64,000 bases of DNA from NCBI RefSeq assembly GCF_000599985.1, contig NZ_CP007445.1:2790001-2854000 (forward strand), read 5' to 3'. The translations under genes were made by a program, and so were the position numbers. The notes beneath the pieces are model-generated. The model was not told the DNA's origin, did no database searches, and saw nothing but the letters and a program-made list of their open reading frames with translations. Below are positions 19,980 to 29,071 of this stretch, one piece after another. Each line of letters opens with the position of its first letter. The stretch's first letter is position 1. This stretch comes from Gilliamella apicola (GTDB taxonomy: Bacteria > Pseudomonadota > Gammaproteobacteria > Enterobacterales > Orbaceae).

Positions 19980-20435
19980 TTGAAAAAGGAACAAAAAGTA
20001 AATACCTCTTCGCTTAGCCTGCTTTCAATTGCAGGACTTGAGCCTTATAAAGAGGTCAAAGGTGAGGAGTATATGAATCCTAACCAATTGAAACATTTTA
20101 AACTTATCTTAGAAGCATGGCTTTCACAATTACAAGGTGAAATGGGTAAAACTGTTTCTCACATGCAAGATGAGGCTGCAAATTTTCCAGATCCAGCTGA
20201 CCGAGCAACTCAAGAAGAGGAGTTCAGTCTTGAATTACGTGCTCGCGATAGAGAACGTCGACTCATTAAGAAAATTGAAAAAACATTGAAGAAAATCGAA
20301 ATAGATGATTTTGGTTTTTGTGAATCTTGTGGCGTTGAAATTGGTATTCGCCGTTTAGAAGCACGACCAACGGCTGATTTATGCATCGATTGTAAAACAT
20401 TAGCTGAACTTCGTGAAAAACAAATGGGTATATAG
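19980..20435 (+). CDS. dksA: RNA polymerase-binding transcription factor DksA
   Basis: Binds the secondary channel of RNA polymerase and, with ppGpp, reprogrammes transcription in starvation. The 151-residue product matches E. coli DksA along its length: coiled-coil tip [19 protein letters not shown] with the key Asp/Ala residues, and the zinc finger [17 protein letters not shown] followed by LCIDC. The start codon is TTG (19980) with AAGGGG six bases upstream. The N-terminal [16 protein letters not shown] is shared with E. coli and confirms this start. gluQ follows 34 bp downstream, as in E. coli. Confidence 0.96.
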   Translation: MKKEQKVNTSSLSLLSIAGLEPYKEVKGEEYMNPNQLKHFKLILEAWLSQLQGEMGKTVSHMQDEAANFPDPADRATQEEEFSLELRARDRERRLIKKIEKTLKKIEIDDFGFCESCGVEIGIRRLEARPTADLCIDCKTLAELREKQMGI

Positions 20436-20469
20436 TTCCATTTAATCTACAGGTTTACTTAATACGCCC

Positions 20470-21360
20470 ATGCAATATATTGGTCGTTTTGCCCCCTCAC
20501 CTTCAGGACCATTACATTTTGGTTCGTTGGTGACGGCTTTGGGCAGCTACTTACAGGCAAAATCATGTTTTGGTAAGTGGCTTGTTCGCATTGAAGATAT
20601 TGACCCACCTAGAGAGGTTAAAGGGGCATCATCTCTCATTCTAAAAACGCTCGAAGCTCTTCATTTATATTGGGATGATGAGATTTTATATCAATCAAAC
20701 TGTAGTGAGCGTTATCAAGCTGTCCTGCAATCGCTACTCAATAAACAACAAGCATATTATTGTAATTGCACAAGGCAACGAATTCACAATTTAGCAAATA
20801 AAATTTATGACGGTTTTTGCCGTAATCGACTATTGTCAGTTAAAGACAAAGATCAATTGGCTATTCGTATAAAACAAAATCATCCAGTTTTAACTTTTAC
20901 TGACAAAATTCGAGGCGAACAAACTGCCCAACTAGCAGATGCCTTAGAAGATTTTATTATTCATCGCAAAAATGGTTTATTTGCTTATAATCTAGTAGTC
21001 GTACTTGATGATCATGAGCAAGGCATTACAGAAATAGTACGCGGTGCAGATCTTTTAACCGTCACAGTCAAACAAATTTCACTTTATCAGCTATTAGGTT
21101 TTTGCACACCGACGTATTGTCATTTACCATTAGTCTTAGATAAGAATGGTAATAAGCTTTCAAAACAAAATCATGCCTGCCCTATCGATTTAAACAATCT
21201 TAAAGCGTTAACGGTTCAAGCTTTGCAATTTTTAGGGCAAAAAGTGCCAAAAGATTGGCAAGATGCAACCCAACAACAACTTTTAGATTGGGCAATACAA
21301 CATTGGCAACTCACAAATGTTCCTAAACAAAATATCCAATTAGCCACCAATATAGGATAA
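20470..21360 (+). CDS. gluQ: Glutamyl-Q tRNA(Asp) synthetase
   Basis: A shortened glutamyl-tRNA synthetase paralogue that attaches glutamate to queuosine at position 34 of tRNA-Asp. It has 296 residues, with class I signatures GRFAPSPSGPLHFGSLV (HIGH-like HFGS) and LDKNGNKLSKQNHA (KMSKS-like KLSK). A zinc site of the family is represented by YCNCTRQRI. The tRNA anticodon-binding domain of GltX is missing, as expected. It is coupled to dksA, as in E. coli, and its last 21 bp overlap the end of moaA tail to tail. Confidence 0.94.
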   Translation: MQYIGRFAPSPSGPLHFGSLVTALGSYLQAKSCFGKWLVRIEDIDPPREVKGASSLILKTLEALHLYWDDEILYQSNCSERYQAVLQSLLNKQQAYYCNCTRQRIHNLANKIYDGFCRNRLLSVKDKDQLAIRIKQNHPVLTFTDKIRGEQTAQLADALEDFIIHRKNGLFAYNLVVVLDDHEQGITEIVRGADLLTVTVKQISLYQLLGFCTPTYCHLPLVLDKNGNKLSKQNHACPIDLNNLKALTVQALQFLGQKVPKDWQDATQQQLLDWAIQHWQLTNVPKQNIQLATNIG

Positions 21361-22314
21361 ATTTGGTGTGATACCAACATGATGCTCATGTAGCAAATGC
21401 TTTTCTGGTTTGACCATTAATGAAGCAAAAATTCTGGTTTTTAATTGTGTTTTTTGCTCAGGGCTTACCAACAAATCACGTAAATCAACAGCTGCATCAC
21501 CAAACAGGCAATAGTGTAATTTACCAACCGATGAAACTCGCAATCGATTACAACTTTTACAAAAATCTTTGGAATACGGCATAATTAGCCCAATTTTACC
21601 TTGGTAATCGTTATGTACATATACTTTGGCAGGTCCTGACAATGGCATTTTGGGCTGTAACTGCCAACCTTGAGCAATGAGTTGTGATTCAATTATGCTA
21701 CCTGCTGTATGATATCGTTTAAACACATCATTACTATCGCCTGTTTCCATCAACTCAATAAAGCGCAACTCTACTGGACGATGTTTAATCCACAACAAGT
21801 AATCATCAAGATTATCATTCATATTTTTCATCAAAACGGTATTAATTTTGACCTTTTTTATACCAACTTCCAATGATTTTTCAACACATTGCATTAGCTC
21901 TTTGAGTTTATCTTGACCGGTAATTAATTTGAATAAGTGTGGAGATAGGCTATCAATACTGATATTAATCGCATTCAGTCCAGCTTGTTGCCAATGTGCA
22001 ATATTTTTTAATAAACGCGATCCGTTGGTGGTAATTGCCAGCTCTTTAACACGAGAATAAGAAGAAATAATTGACAAAATATCAACAAAATCACGTCGTA
22101 ATGTGGGTTCTCCACCAGTTAAACGAATTTTATGCACACCAAGTTCAGTGAAAGTAGATACAACATTATCAATTTCATTAAGCGAAAGAAACGTATGAGT
22201 TTTATTAGGTCGATAACCATTTGGTAAACAATACTGACACTGAAAATTACACAGCTCAGTAATCGATAAACGCAAATATTGAAATCGCCGTTGATAATTA
22301 TCAACTAATTGCAT
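21340..22314 (-). CDS. moaA: GTP 3',8-cyclase MoaA (molybdenum cofactor synthesis)
   Basis: A radical SAM enzyme that starts molybdopterin synthesis from GTP. It has 324 residues. The N-terminal [4Fe-4S] cluster binds CNFQCQYCLP (CxxxCxxC), the GGEPTLR motif follows, and the C-terminal cluster has CKSCNRLR with a later cysteine in YCLF. The chain ends in the two glycines (SYIGG) important for activity. It is a lone moaA with no moaBCDE next to it; the cofactor serves enzymes such as the formate dehydrogenase encoded at 46-51 kb. A GC-richer structured leader precedes it. Confidence 0.95.
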   Translation of the reverse strand: MQLVDNYQRRFQYLRLSITELCNFQCQYCLPNGYRPNKTHTFLSLNEIDNVVSTFTELGVHKIRLTGGEPTLRRDFVDILSIISSYSRVKELAITTNGSRLLKNIAHWQQAGLNAINISIDSLSPHLFKLITGQDKLKELMQCVEKSLEVGIKKVKINTVLMKNMNDNLDDYLLWIKHRPVELRFIELMETGDSNDVFKRYHTAGSIIESQLIAQGWQLQPKMPLSGPAKVYVHNDYQGKIGLIMPYSKDFCKSCNRLRVSSVGKLHYCLFGDAAVDLRDLLVSPEQKTQLKTRIFASLMVKPEKHLLHEHHVGITPNLSYIGG

Positions 22315-22348
22315 ATATATACTTTAAACACCTTATCCAAGTCGGGAA

Positions 22349-22371
22349 GCATAGCCATTTCTGCGCTATAC
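22349..22371 (-). promoter_or_regulatory. Hairpin in the moaA leader (possible Moco-type RNA)
   Basis: On the minus strand GTATAGC and GCTATGC form a 7-bp stem (one G-U) with a 9-nt loop, about 35 bp before the moaA start codon. The surrounding stretch (22335-22385) is much richer in G and C than its neighbours, with GCCGCGG and CCCGACTTGG. moaA leaders in enterobacteria often carry the Moco RNA motif; I cannot confirm the consensus by eye. Confidence 0.3.
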
Positions 22372-22511
22372 CGCGGCTAATTGACCATATGAGTAACATT
22401 ATCACTTAGGTAAAATAGCTTCAGAGTTTGGTTAAGTCTAGCACAGTCTTAATTTATTGACTATGAGCAATTATTTAATATCATCATAATAAAAATCAAT
22501 TTGTTTTTTAC

Positions 22512-23501
22512 CTAAGATTCGACTTTGTCATTATTATCCTCGGTATGAATAACCGTTATGTAGCTAGGAATAACAGTTGCTGTTCGATAAATATAAACCC
22601 ATTTTTTTCCTGGTGGCTCGTCACTTAAAAATCGTTTTAGTAAAATATCATCTTCAGTATCATTATCCGATTGTTGATTTCTATAATAATCGGTAAACTC
22701 TTCATACAATTCTTCTTCATCTGTTAATGAACCACTATAGTTAGCTTTATATTGTTCATATAAAAAATTGAATTTATCAATAAAAAAATCACATTCTCTT
22801 TCGATTGCAAAATTTTTAGGATTAACATAGCCTAAAGTTGCAAAAATCTTATCAGCTACAGGCGATCCTGATTCCAATTGTTTAAATGAAGAATAATAAA
22901 AATGTACTGGTAAAAAAAATAACAATCCCACAGCTGCGCCAAAGAGAAGAGCAACGTTCTTGTAAGAATATGCTAAAATTAACATATATACGAAAATAAA
23001 CGCACCAGTTATGCCGAAACTAGAAAAGATAATAATTGGTATTAACGATAGATATTTTTTCTTTTTTCTTTTAGCCAATTCAGTCCCCATCGTTGCGTAA
23101 GGATGTAGCCATAAATAATGATCAACTGGCCGACGTAATGCATAGGCAAAATAGCTTTCTCCTTCAATTTGATCAACAACAACTTCTACATAGTCACCTA
23201 TATTGAAAAATGCGCGACAAAAAACTCCCTCAATCACTTTATCACCCAATTTAAAACAAAAATATTGTTCAATGTTTAGAATAGGAGAATTGTCATCTCT
23301 CCTCGCTAAGATAGCTTTCATATAACTATTTTCATTAAAAACCTTATCTAAATGACCGATTGAAGATACATTAAAATCTGGGCGATTAGCCAAAGTGCGA
23401 GCTTGAATAAAATTTTGATAGCTATCATATAGTTCAAGATCAGTGATATAACCGGTAATGACTTGATAGTATCTACTATTTGATGTTAAGTTAGATTGCA
23501 T
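22512..23501 (-). CDS. Membrane protein resembling a family annotated as putative T6SS effector
   Basis: A 329-residue protein. The N-terminal part (residues 1-135) is soluble, with a segment GDYVEVVVDQIEGESYFAYA followed by a YLWLHPYATMGTEL motif. A basic KRKKKKY stretch comes next, then two hydrophobic helices (about 145-200), then an acidic cytosolic tail with EEELYEEF and DNDTEDDI. The G-D-x-V-x-V-V...LxPH...G pattern before paired helices recalls an enterobacterial family commonly labelled putative type VI secretion system effector. I rely on memory of that family and no T6SS genes are in the window. Start: AAGGA is immediately before the first ATG (23510) and 9 nt before the second (23501), so 23501 is preferred. 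Confidence 0.5.
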   Translation of the reverse strand: MQSNLTSNSRYYQVITGYITDLELYDSYQNFIQARTLANRPDFNVSSIGHLDKVFNENSYMKAILARRDDNSPILNIEQYFCFKLGDKVIEGVFCRAFFNIGDYVEVVVDQIEGESYFAYALRRPVDHYLWLHPYATMGTELAKRKKKKYLSLIPIIIFSSFGITGAFIFVYMLILAYSYKNVALLFGAAVGLLFFLPVHFYYSSFKQLESGSPVADKIFATLGYVNPKNFAIERECDFFIDKFNFLYEQYKANYSGSLTDEEELYEEFTDYYRNQQSDNDTEDDILLKRFLSDEPPGKKWVYIYRTATVIPSYITVIHTEDNNDKVES

Positions 23502-23530
23502 TATATACATTCCTTATATTTTTCTATTAT

Positions 23531-23761
23531 TTAATCAATAACATTCAGCCGATCAGGTAAAATTGGAGTTTGGCAATAATAATAAAACCCACTTTTAAAT
23601 AATTTCAATTTTTTAAAATCTGGTGCTTTTGGCTCACTAATCTTTTTAGGAGCATTAATATGATGTAATGTCTTAAACCATCTGGCTTCTTTTTCGATAT
23701 CATGTTGCAAGGTACAATAACCTAAACAGCTAAAACCTGATTGCCAAAAAGAAATATTCAC
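23531..23761 (-). CDS. Small protein of unknown function, possibly a 5'-damaged gene
   Basis: An open frame of 76 residues, rich in Lys, Tyr and Cys, with WQSGFSCLGYC near the start and ending PDRLNVID. I do not recognise it. The only start is a GTG with no ribosome-binding site, and an in-frame TAA lies three codons upstream. An ATG in another frame just upstream (read ATGGGCGGTGAATATTTC) could enter this frame only by a frameshift near the TTTTTGG run. It lies 29 bp before the start of the putative effector gene on the same strand, so it may be its partner or a remnant. Confidence 0.35.
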   Translation of the reverse strand: MNISFWQSGFSCLGYCTLQHDIEKEARWFKTLHHINAPKKISEPKAPDFKKLKLFKSGFYYYCQTPILPDRLNVID

Positions 23762-24501
23762 CGCCCATTACTCAAAATATATAAATAAACGCAATTACCC
23801 AGCTCCAACAGCTATATTTAACGACATTAAGATAATCATTCAATTAAGTATCATAAAAAACAACTGATAAAAAATAGGATAACGCTGGCAACAATAAATA
23901 TTACAGTCATAATAAAATTAAGTTTGAGAGTTATTATCGTCGATATTTCAATAATAAAAGAACTATTAAAGCATGTTGTTGCAAAATACGAACCACATAA
24001 CACTCATAAATCTCGTTTTTTAGAGAGTTTTTTACTTCTTATCAACATGATCACCTTTTTTAAAGATAATTTGTCTAAACAGTCCGTCTACTAAATGATT
24101 ACCGATAAAACAGCAAAAGTATTTCTCTTTTAAACAAGGTCTTTTACAAAAAAAATAACAGAACAAAAGCAAAAATTGAGGGACAACAATAAAAGTTGTT
24201 TTTCATCAATTTCTACCTTTCTTAGCTGACTGATCATCCACCTAAATAATCAAAAATCAGTTTTCATTGGTAACATAATGACTTAATAATTAAAATTGAA
24301 ATAATTTTATACTACGTTTACCTTTAAGTCATTGTTAAACATAACATATAAAAATATAGATAAAAAAAGACCTACTGTGTTTTTTCAGGTTATATTAATT
24401 AACTTATTTATAAATTAATCTATTATTATCTTTACTTATTCTTTATTCTGTTTGAATATATAATGATTTTTTGCCGATAAAACCGTCAAATGGAGGTTGT
24501 A
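23762..24501. other. Non-coding AT-rich gap before ppnN
   Basis: About 740 bp with no supported gene. A short stretch near 24226-24270 could be a very decayed fragment of the IS3-type orfA seen better at 35.3 kb and 58.7 kb, but this is too weak to call. The ppnN ribosome-binding site GGAGG is at 24492-24496. Confidence 0.4.
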
Positions 24502-25878
24502 ATGATTACCCATATTAGCCCATTAGGATCAATGGACTTACTTGCTCAAGCAGAAGTTGATATTTTAAAAAAATCAGCCAATAGTGATCTGTATCAGTTG
24601 TTTAGAAACTGTTCTTTAGCAACACTCAATGCAGGCAGTAAAACCGATAATACTAAAGATCTATTAGATAGATTCCAATCTTTTGAAATTAATGTTATCA
24701 GCAAAGAACGAGGGGTTAAGTTAGAGCTTATTGATGCGCCTGAAAGTGCATTTGTTGATAAACGAATCATTCGCTCAATTCAAGCTAATCTATTTGCGGT
24801 TTTACGTGATATTCTTTTTTTAAATAGCCAAATAGTTGCAATAAAACATTTGGTTCCAAATGACAAACTCGAAAAAGAACATTCCTATTACATCACCAAC
24901 CTTGTTTTTTCTATTTTACGTAATGCTAATGCACTCCATGTTGGTGAAGAACCGAATCTTATTGTTTGTTGGGGTGGACATTCAATTAATGAAAGTGAAT
25001 ATTATTACGCTCGCCAAGTTGGTATGCAACTTGGGCTACGTGAACTCAATATTTGTACTGGCTGTGGTCCTGGTATTATGGAAGCACCAATGAAAGGTGC
25101 GGCTGTTGGTCATGCACAACAGCGTTATAAAGATAGTCGATTTATTGGTATGACCGAACCTTCTATTATTGCCGCTGAGCCACCAAATGCTTTAGTAAAT
25201 GAACTAATTATTATGCCGGATATTGAAAAACGTCTTGAAGCTTTTGTAAGAATGGCACACGGTATTATTATATTTCCGGGTGGGCCGGGAACGGCTGAAG
25301 AGTTACTCTATATTCTTGGTATTATGTTGAATCCAGCTAATAAAAACCAAACTCTTCCACTGATTTTAACTGGCCCTAAAGAGTGTGAAAGCTATTTTGC
25401 TGCCATTGATGATTTTATACGTAATACATTAGGTGAAGAAGCAACCAAGCTTTATCAAATTGTAATCGACTCACCTGAAAAAGTTGCTCGTATTATGAAA
25501 GATGGCGTAAAACATGTAAAATCTTCGCGCTTAAAAACGGGTGATGCCTATGGTTTTAACTGGCTATTAAAAATTGATGAATCCCTTCAACGCCCTTTTG
25601 AACCACTGCATGAAAACATGGCAGCATTAAATCTGCATAGAAATCAACCTGTCGAATTACTGGCAGCCGATTTACGCCGAGCGTTCTCGGGTATTGTTGC
25701 TGGTAATGTAAAAGAATTTGGGATGAAACAAATTGCCGAACATGGTCGATATAAATTACAAGGTGATCCTGAAATTATGAAACAACTCGATAATTTATTA
25801 AGAAGCTTTGTAAAACAAGATCGTATGAAATTACCGGGAGGAACCGCTTACCAACCATGTTATGAGATTTGTTATTAA
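24502..25878 (+). CDS. ppnN: Pyrimidine/purine-5'-nucleotide nucleosidase PpnN
   Basis: Cleaves nucleoside monophosphates to base and ribose 5-phosphate; in E. coli (YgdH) it is stimulated by ppGpp. The product has 458 residues (E. coli 454) and starts [14 protein letters not shown] exactly as the orthologue. The lysine-decarboxylase-like (LOG) core contains [26 protein letters not shown] and the signature PGGPGTAEE. The N- and C-terminal regulatory domains are also present. I chose the ATG at 24502 with GGAGG five bases before it; the ATG at 24490 overlaps that site. Confidence 0.96.
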   Translation: MITHISPLGSMDLLAQAEVDILKKSANSDLYQLFRNCSLATLNAGSKTDNTKDLLDRFQSFEINVISKERGVKLELIDAPESAFVDKRIIRSIQANLFAVLRDILFLNSQIVAIKHLVPNDKLEKEHSYYITNLVFSILRNANALHVGEEPNLIVCWGGHSINESEYYYARQVGMQLGLRELNICTGCGPGIMEAPMKGAAVGHAQQRYKDSRFIGMTEPSIIAAEPPNALVNELIIMPDIEKRLEAFVRMAHGIIIFPGGPGTAEELLYILGIMLNPANKNQTLPLILTGPKECESYFAAIDDFIRNTLGEEATKLYQIVIDSPEKVARIMKDGVKHVKSSRLKTGDAYGFNWLLKIDESLQRPFEPLHENMAALNLHRNQPVELLAADLRRAFSGIVAGNVKEFGMKQIAEHGRYKLQGDPEIMKQLDNLLRSFVKQDRMKLPGGTAYQPCYEICY

Positions 25879-25907
25879 CAGAAAGTCCAAACACATCTTT
25901 TATAATA

Positions 25908-25933
25908 TTCCGCCGAAAATCGAATCGGCGGAA
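25908..25933. terminator. Convergent terminator hairpin between ppnN and radA
   Basis: TTCCGCCGA (25908-25916) and TCGGCGGAA (25925-25933) make a GC-rich 9-bp stem with an 8-nt loop, centred between the two convergent genes. Short A/T runs flank both sides, so it may serve both strands. Confidence 0.6.
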
Positions 25934-25954
25934 AAATCTTTATTAAACGTATTT

Positions 25955-27331
25955 TTAAAAGTCACTCAAGATATCTAAAGCTTCTGACACTTTCTTCACT
26001 GCAAAAATCTGCATATTGTCAGGTTTCTTTTTCGGCATATTGGCAATTGGCACAATCGCTTTTTTAAAACCATGTTTAGCGGCCTCAGAAATTCTCTCTT
26101 GCCCACTTGGTACTGGGCGAATTTCACCACCTAAGCCAATTTCACCAAAAATCACGACATCTTGCGGTAAAGGACGATTACGAAAACTTGATACTAATGC
26201 AGCAATCAAGGCTAAATCAGCACTAGTTTCGGTAACTTTTACACCTCCGACAACATTAACAAAGATATCTTGATCGGCCATTTGTAACCCACCATGACGG
26301 TGCAAGACAGCCAATAATAACGCTAATCTATTTTGGTCAAGTCCAACGGTAACACGTCTAGGATTACCATATATAGAGTGATCAACTAAAGCTTGAATCT
26401 CAACCAACAGTGGGCGCGTGCCTTCCCAAAGTACCATAACAGAACTGCCAGGCAACATCTCATCACCGCGACTTAAGAATATCGCCGATGGATTACTGAC
26501 CTCTTTTAAACCTTGTTCTGTCATGGCAAATACACCCAGTTCATTTACTGCACCAAAACGGTTTTTATGGCTACGTAGTGTTCTAAAACGAGAATCGGCA
26601 TCGCCATCTAATAAAATAGAACAGTCAATACAGTGCTCAAGAACTTTTGGACCTGCTAGTGAGCCATCTTTAGTCACATGTCCAACCATAATAATGGCAA
26701 TCCCTTTCGTTTTGGCAAAGCGTGTCAAATAGGCTGCGGTTTCTCGCACTTGTGCAACACTACCTGGTGAAGATTGTATATCGGCAAGGTGCATCACTTG
26801 AATAGAGTCGATGACCATAAGTTTAGGTTGTGACTGTTCAGCCAGCAGACAAATTTGTTCAATACTGGTTTCAGATAACATATTAATATTATCGGTTGGT
26901 AAACCTAAACGATGTGCTCGCATAGCAACTTGTTGCAGTGATTCTTCACCTGTTACATACAAGGTATTCATTTGGGCTGATAGTTTACTCATGGTTTGTA
27001 GCAATAAAGTACTTTTACCGGCACCTGGGTTACCACCAATTAATATGGCACTACCCGGTACAACTCCGCCACCTAATACGCGATCGAATTCAGAAAATCC
27101 AGTTGAAAATCTTGGTAAGGCTTCTAAACTGATTTCCGATAGTTTTTGAATTTTAGCTTGACCTGCCCCACCCGCATAACCTGTTAATCTATCATTACGT
27201 GATGAAGTACTGGCTAACCTAACTTCAGTAATCGTGTTCCAAGCGTGACACGCACTACATTGCCCCTGCCAACGCGGATAATCTGCACCACAATCATTGC
27301 ACACATAAGCACGTTTAACGGATTTTGCCAA
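25955..27331 (-). CDS. radA: DNA repair protein RadA
   Basis: A RecA-like ATPase that processes recombination intermediates and drives branch migration. The 458-residue protein has the N-terminal zinc finger CNDCGADYPRWQGQCSAC, Walker A GGNPGAGKSTLL, the RadA-specific KNRFG motif in SHKNRFGAVNELGVF, and a C-terminal Lon-like domain with GEIGLGGEIRPVPSG. The start is a TTG at 27331 supported by AGGAG a few bases upstream. It follows serB by 9 bp, the same serB-radA order as in E. coli. Confidence 0.96.
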   Translation of the reverse strand: MAKSVKRAYVCNDCGADYPRWQGQCSACHAWNTITEVRLASTSSRNDRLTGYAGGAGQAKIQKLSEISLEALPRFSTGFSEFDRVLGGGVVPGSAILIGGNPGAGKSTLLLQTMSKLSAQMNTLYVTGEESLQQVAMRAHRLGLPTDNINMLSETSIEQICLLAEQSQPKLMVIDSIQVMHLADIQSSPGSVAQVRETAAYLTRFAKTKGIAIIMVGHVTKDGSLAGPKVLEHCIDCSILLDGDADSRFRTLRSHKNRFGAVNELGVFAMTEQGLKEVSNPSAIFLSRGDEMLPGSSVMVLWEGTRPLLVEIQALVDHSIYGNPRRVTVGLDQNRLALLLAVLHRHGGLQMADQDIFVNVVGGVKVTETSADLALIAALVSSFRNRPLPQDVVIFGEIGLGGEIRPVPSGQERISEAAKHGFKKAIVPIANMPKKKPDNMQIFAVKKVSEALDILSDF

Positions 27332-27340
27332 ATTATTCTC

Positions 27341-28315
27341 CTAACCTTCACTTAATAAACTGGTGGATAAAATACACCATAGACCAGTCAAATCTGCATA
27401 ATTAATACTAATTCTCGCCTTTTCAACAACTTTGGGTTTACCATGATAAGCCACACCAAGACCTGCAATACGAATCATCATTAAATCATTTGCCCCATCA
27501 CCAATTGCTACGGTTTGCTCGATTGGAATATCAAGCGAGGCAGCTAATTGCTGCAGTGTTCTTGCTTTGTATTTAGCATCAACAATATCACCAATCACTT
27601 TACCGGTTAATTTTTCATTTTTAATTTCTAATTGATTTGCATAAACATCAACTAATTTTAGTTTTTGTTTGAGATGATCAGCAAAATAGGTAAAGCCCCC
27701 AGAGGCAATGGCAACATGCCAATTTTTTTTGTACAACTCGCGAACTAAATAAGTTAGACCTGGCGTAAGTGGTAGCTTATCTTTCACTTCTTGTAAGATG
27801 CTTTGATGAGCACCTTTTAATGTCGCAACTCTTTTACGTAAACTCGTTGAAAAGTCAAGCTCTCCGCGCATAGCTTGTTCAGTAACGGCGGCAACTTGCT
27901 CCCCAACCCCATGCAGTTTGGCTAATTCATCAATGCATTCAATACCGATTGCAGTTGAGTCCATATCCATGACAAGTAAACCAGGAGAATGCAACGTAGG
28001 TAAATTATCAATGGGTGCAACATCAATACCTAAAGTAAGTGAAATAGGTTTAGCTTTTTTAGGCATCACCCCAGCAATACGAACAATTTGATAGGTTTTA
28101 ATTTTCCAAGATGACACAATCACCATTGGCATAGCCAGTTTATTTTGGAATGTTGATAATATTGTTTTATTTAATTTCTTTCCATAAATAATCCAACCGG
28201 TTTTACCTGCATTGTAATCAAGTGGAACAACCTCACAACCATTCAAAGAAAGTGGTAATCCTTGCCAATTTTGAATATTCTCAGGTAAATCATTATAGGT
28301 GAGTGTATAAGCCAT
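27341..28315 (-). CDS. serB: Phosphoserine phosphatase
   Basis: Last step of serine synthesis: hydrolyses phosphoserine. The 324-residue product (E. coli 322) has the HAD nucleophile motif VMDMDSTAIGIE, the motif II region IASGGFTYFADHLK, and GDGANDLMMIRIAGLGVA for magnesium binding. The N-terminal third is the regulatory extension found in enterobacterial SerB. It is transcribed ahead of radA, probably as one operon. Confidence 0.95.
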   Translation of the reverse strand: MAYTLTYNDLPENIQNWQGLPLSLNGCEVVPLDYNAGKTGWIIYGKKLNKTILSTFQNKLAMPMVIVSSWKIKTYQIVRIAGVMPKKAKPISLTLGIDVAPIDNLPTLHSPGLLVMDMDSTAIGIECIDELAKLHGVGEQVAAVTEQAMRGELDFSTSLRKRVATLKGAHQSILQEVKDKLPLTPGLTYLVRELYKKNWHVAIASGGFTYFADHLKQKLKLVDVYANQLEIKNEKLTGKVIGDIVDAKYKARTLQQLAASLDIPIEQTVAIGDGANDLMMIRIAGLGVAYHGKPKVVEKARISINYADLTGLWCILSTSLLSEG

Positions 28316-29071
28316 ATTAGAAAATCATTATAACGTAAAACGATGACAAAATTTAACATATCTATAAAAGATTGTCCAAATTGGGATTTAGCTTATCTTG
28401 CATTTAATGTTTAATTAAATTCAAATATCAATATACAAAAAATTTGAAATAATATAGACTCCTGAATATTTTTTACAAAAACTATTATAATTATATTTTG
28501 AGGCAATCTAAACCTGACGATTCAATCACATCTAAATTTTAACCGTCCTTTCAATAATTTTTTACATATCCTTATTTTTATCACGAATAGATGATTATTT
28601 TTGTCAAAAAGTTTCAGATTATGCATACGTTTCAGTAAAAAATTAATTTTCAAACATAATGACTAAATATTAATTAATACAAAATCCATAAAGTATAAAT
28701 TCAACTCAAACTTTTTTTGCTATCGCTCAAATCAATTTTTCACTAGTATTTCTTTAATTTATTACTGATATTAATAAGTTATCTATCTAATCCAAATTAA
28801 AATTTTTTCCAAAAAAAGATTACAAATTACACTAAACAAGGTATTTTTATGAGCTTATTTAGATCGTTTTTATATCAAATTAATTTCACAGAGTTATAAC
28901 CTATCAACTATCTTTGTGATATTTATGTTTTGTTTAAATAAAAAACAATCTTAAAAATGGCATTTAAGACATCAGAAAATAATAGCTATAACATTTAAAA
29001 ATGTTCTTAATATTGCCGAGTCCGTTTAATAAATAATTATCATAAGAATTCTATAATTTAAGGAATGAGCA
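28316..29071. other. Non-coding AT-rich gap upstream of the accessory block
   Basis: About 750 bp between the start of serB and the M23 gene. It contains the left copy of the 38-bp repeat (28443-28480). A 16-codon frame with a ribosome-binding site (28849-28899, starting MSLFRSFLYQINF) is open but too short and unlike anything I know, possibly a relic. Promoters for serB and the M23 gene must lie here but none stands out. Confidence 0.4.
28443..28480 (+). repeat. 38-bp direct repeat, left copy
   Basis: The core ATAGACTCCTGAATATTTTT is identical in a second copy at 36714-36751, and 35 of 38 bases match over the full length. The two copies lie in the same orientation and enclose the whole 29-36.6 kb accessory block. 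No other copy was noticed in the window. Confidence 0.7.

Noticed and set aside
24226..24270. Possible third fragment of the IS3-type orfA helix-turn-helix
   Set aside because: Only a handful of residues match and a stop interrupts; below what I can support.
26016..27149. Several plus-strand frames opposite radA (85, 104, 112 and 64 codons)
   Set aside because: Antisense shadows of a strongly conserved gene with no start signals.
28849..28899. 16-residue frame with AAGG before its ATG (MSLFRSFLYQINF...)
   Set aside because: Too short and unrecognised; noted only as a possible relic at the edge of the accessory block.
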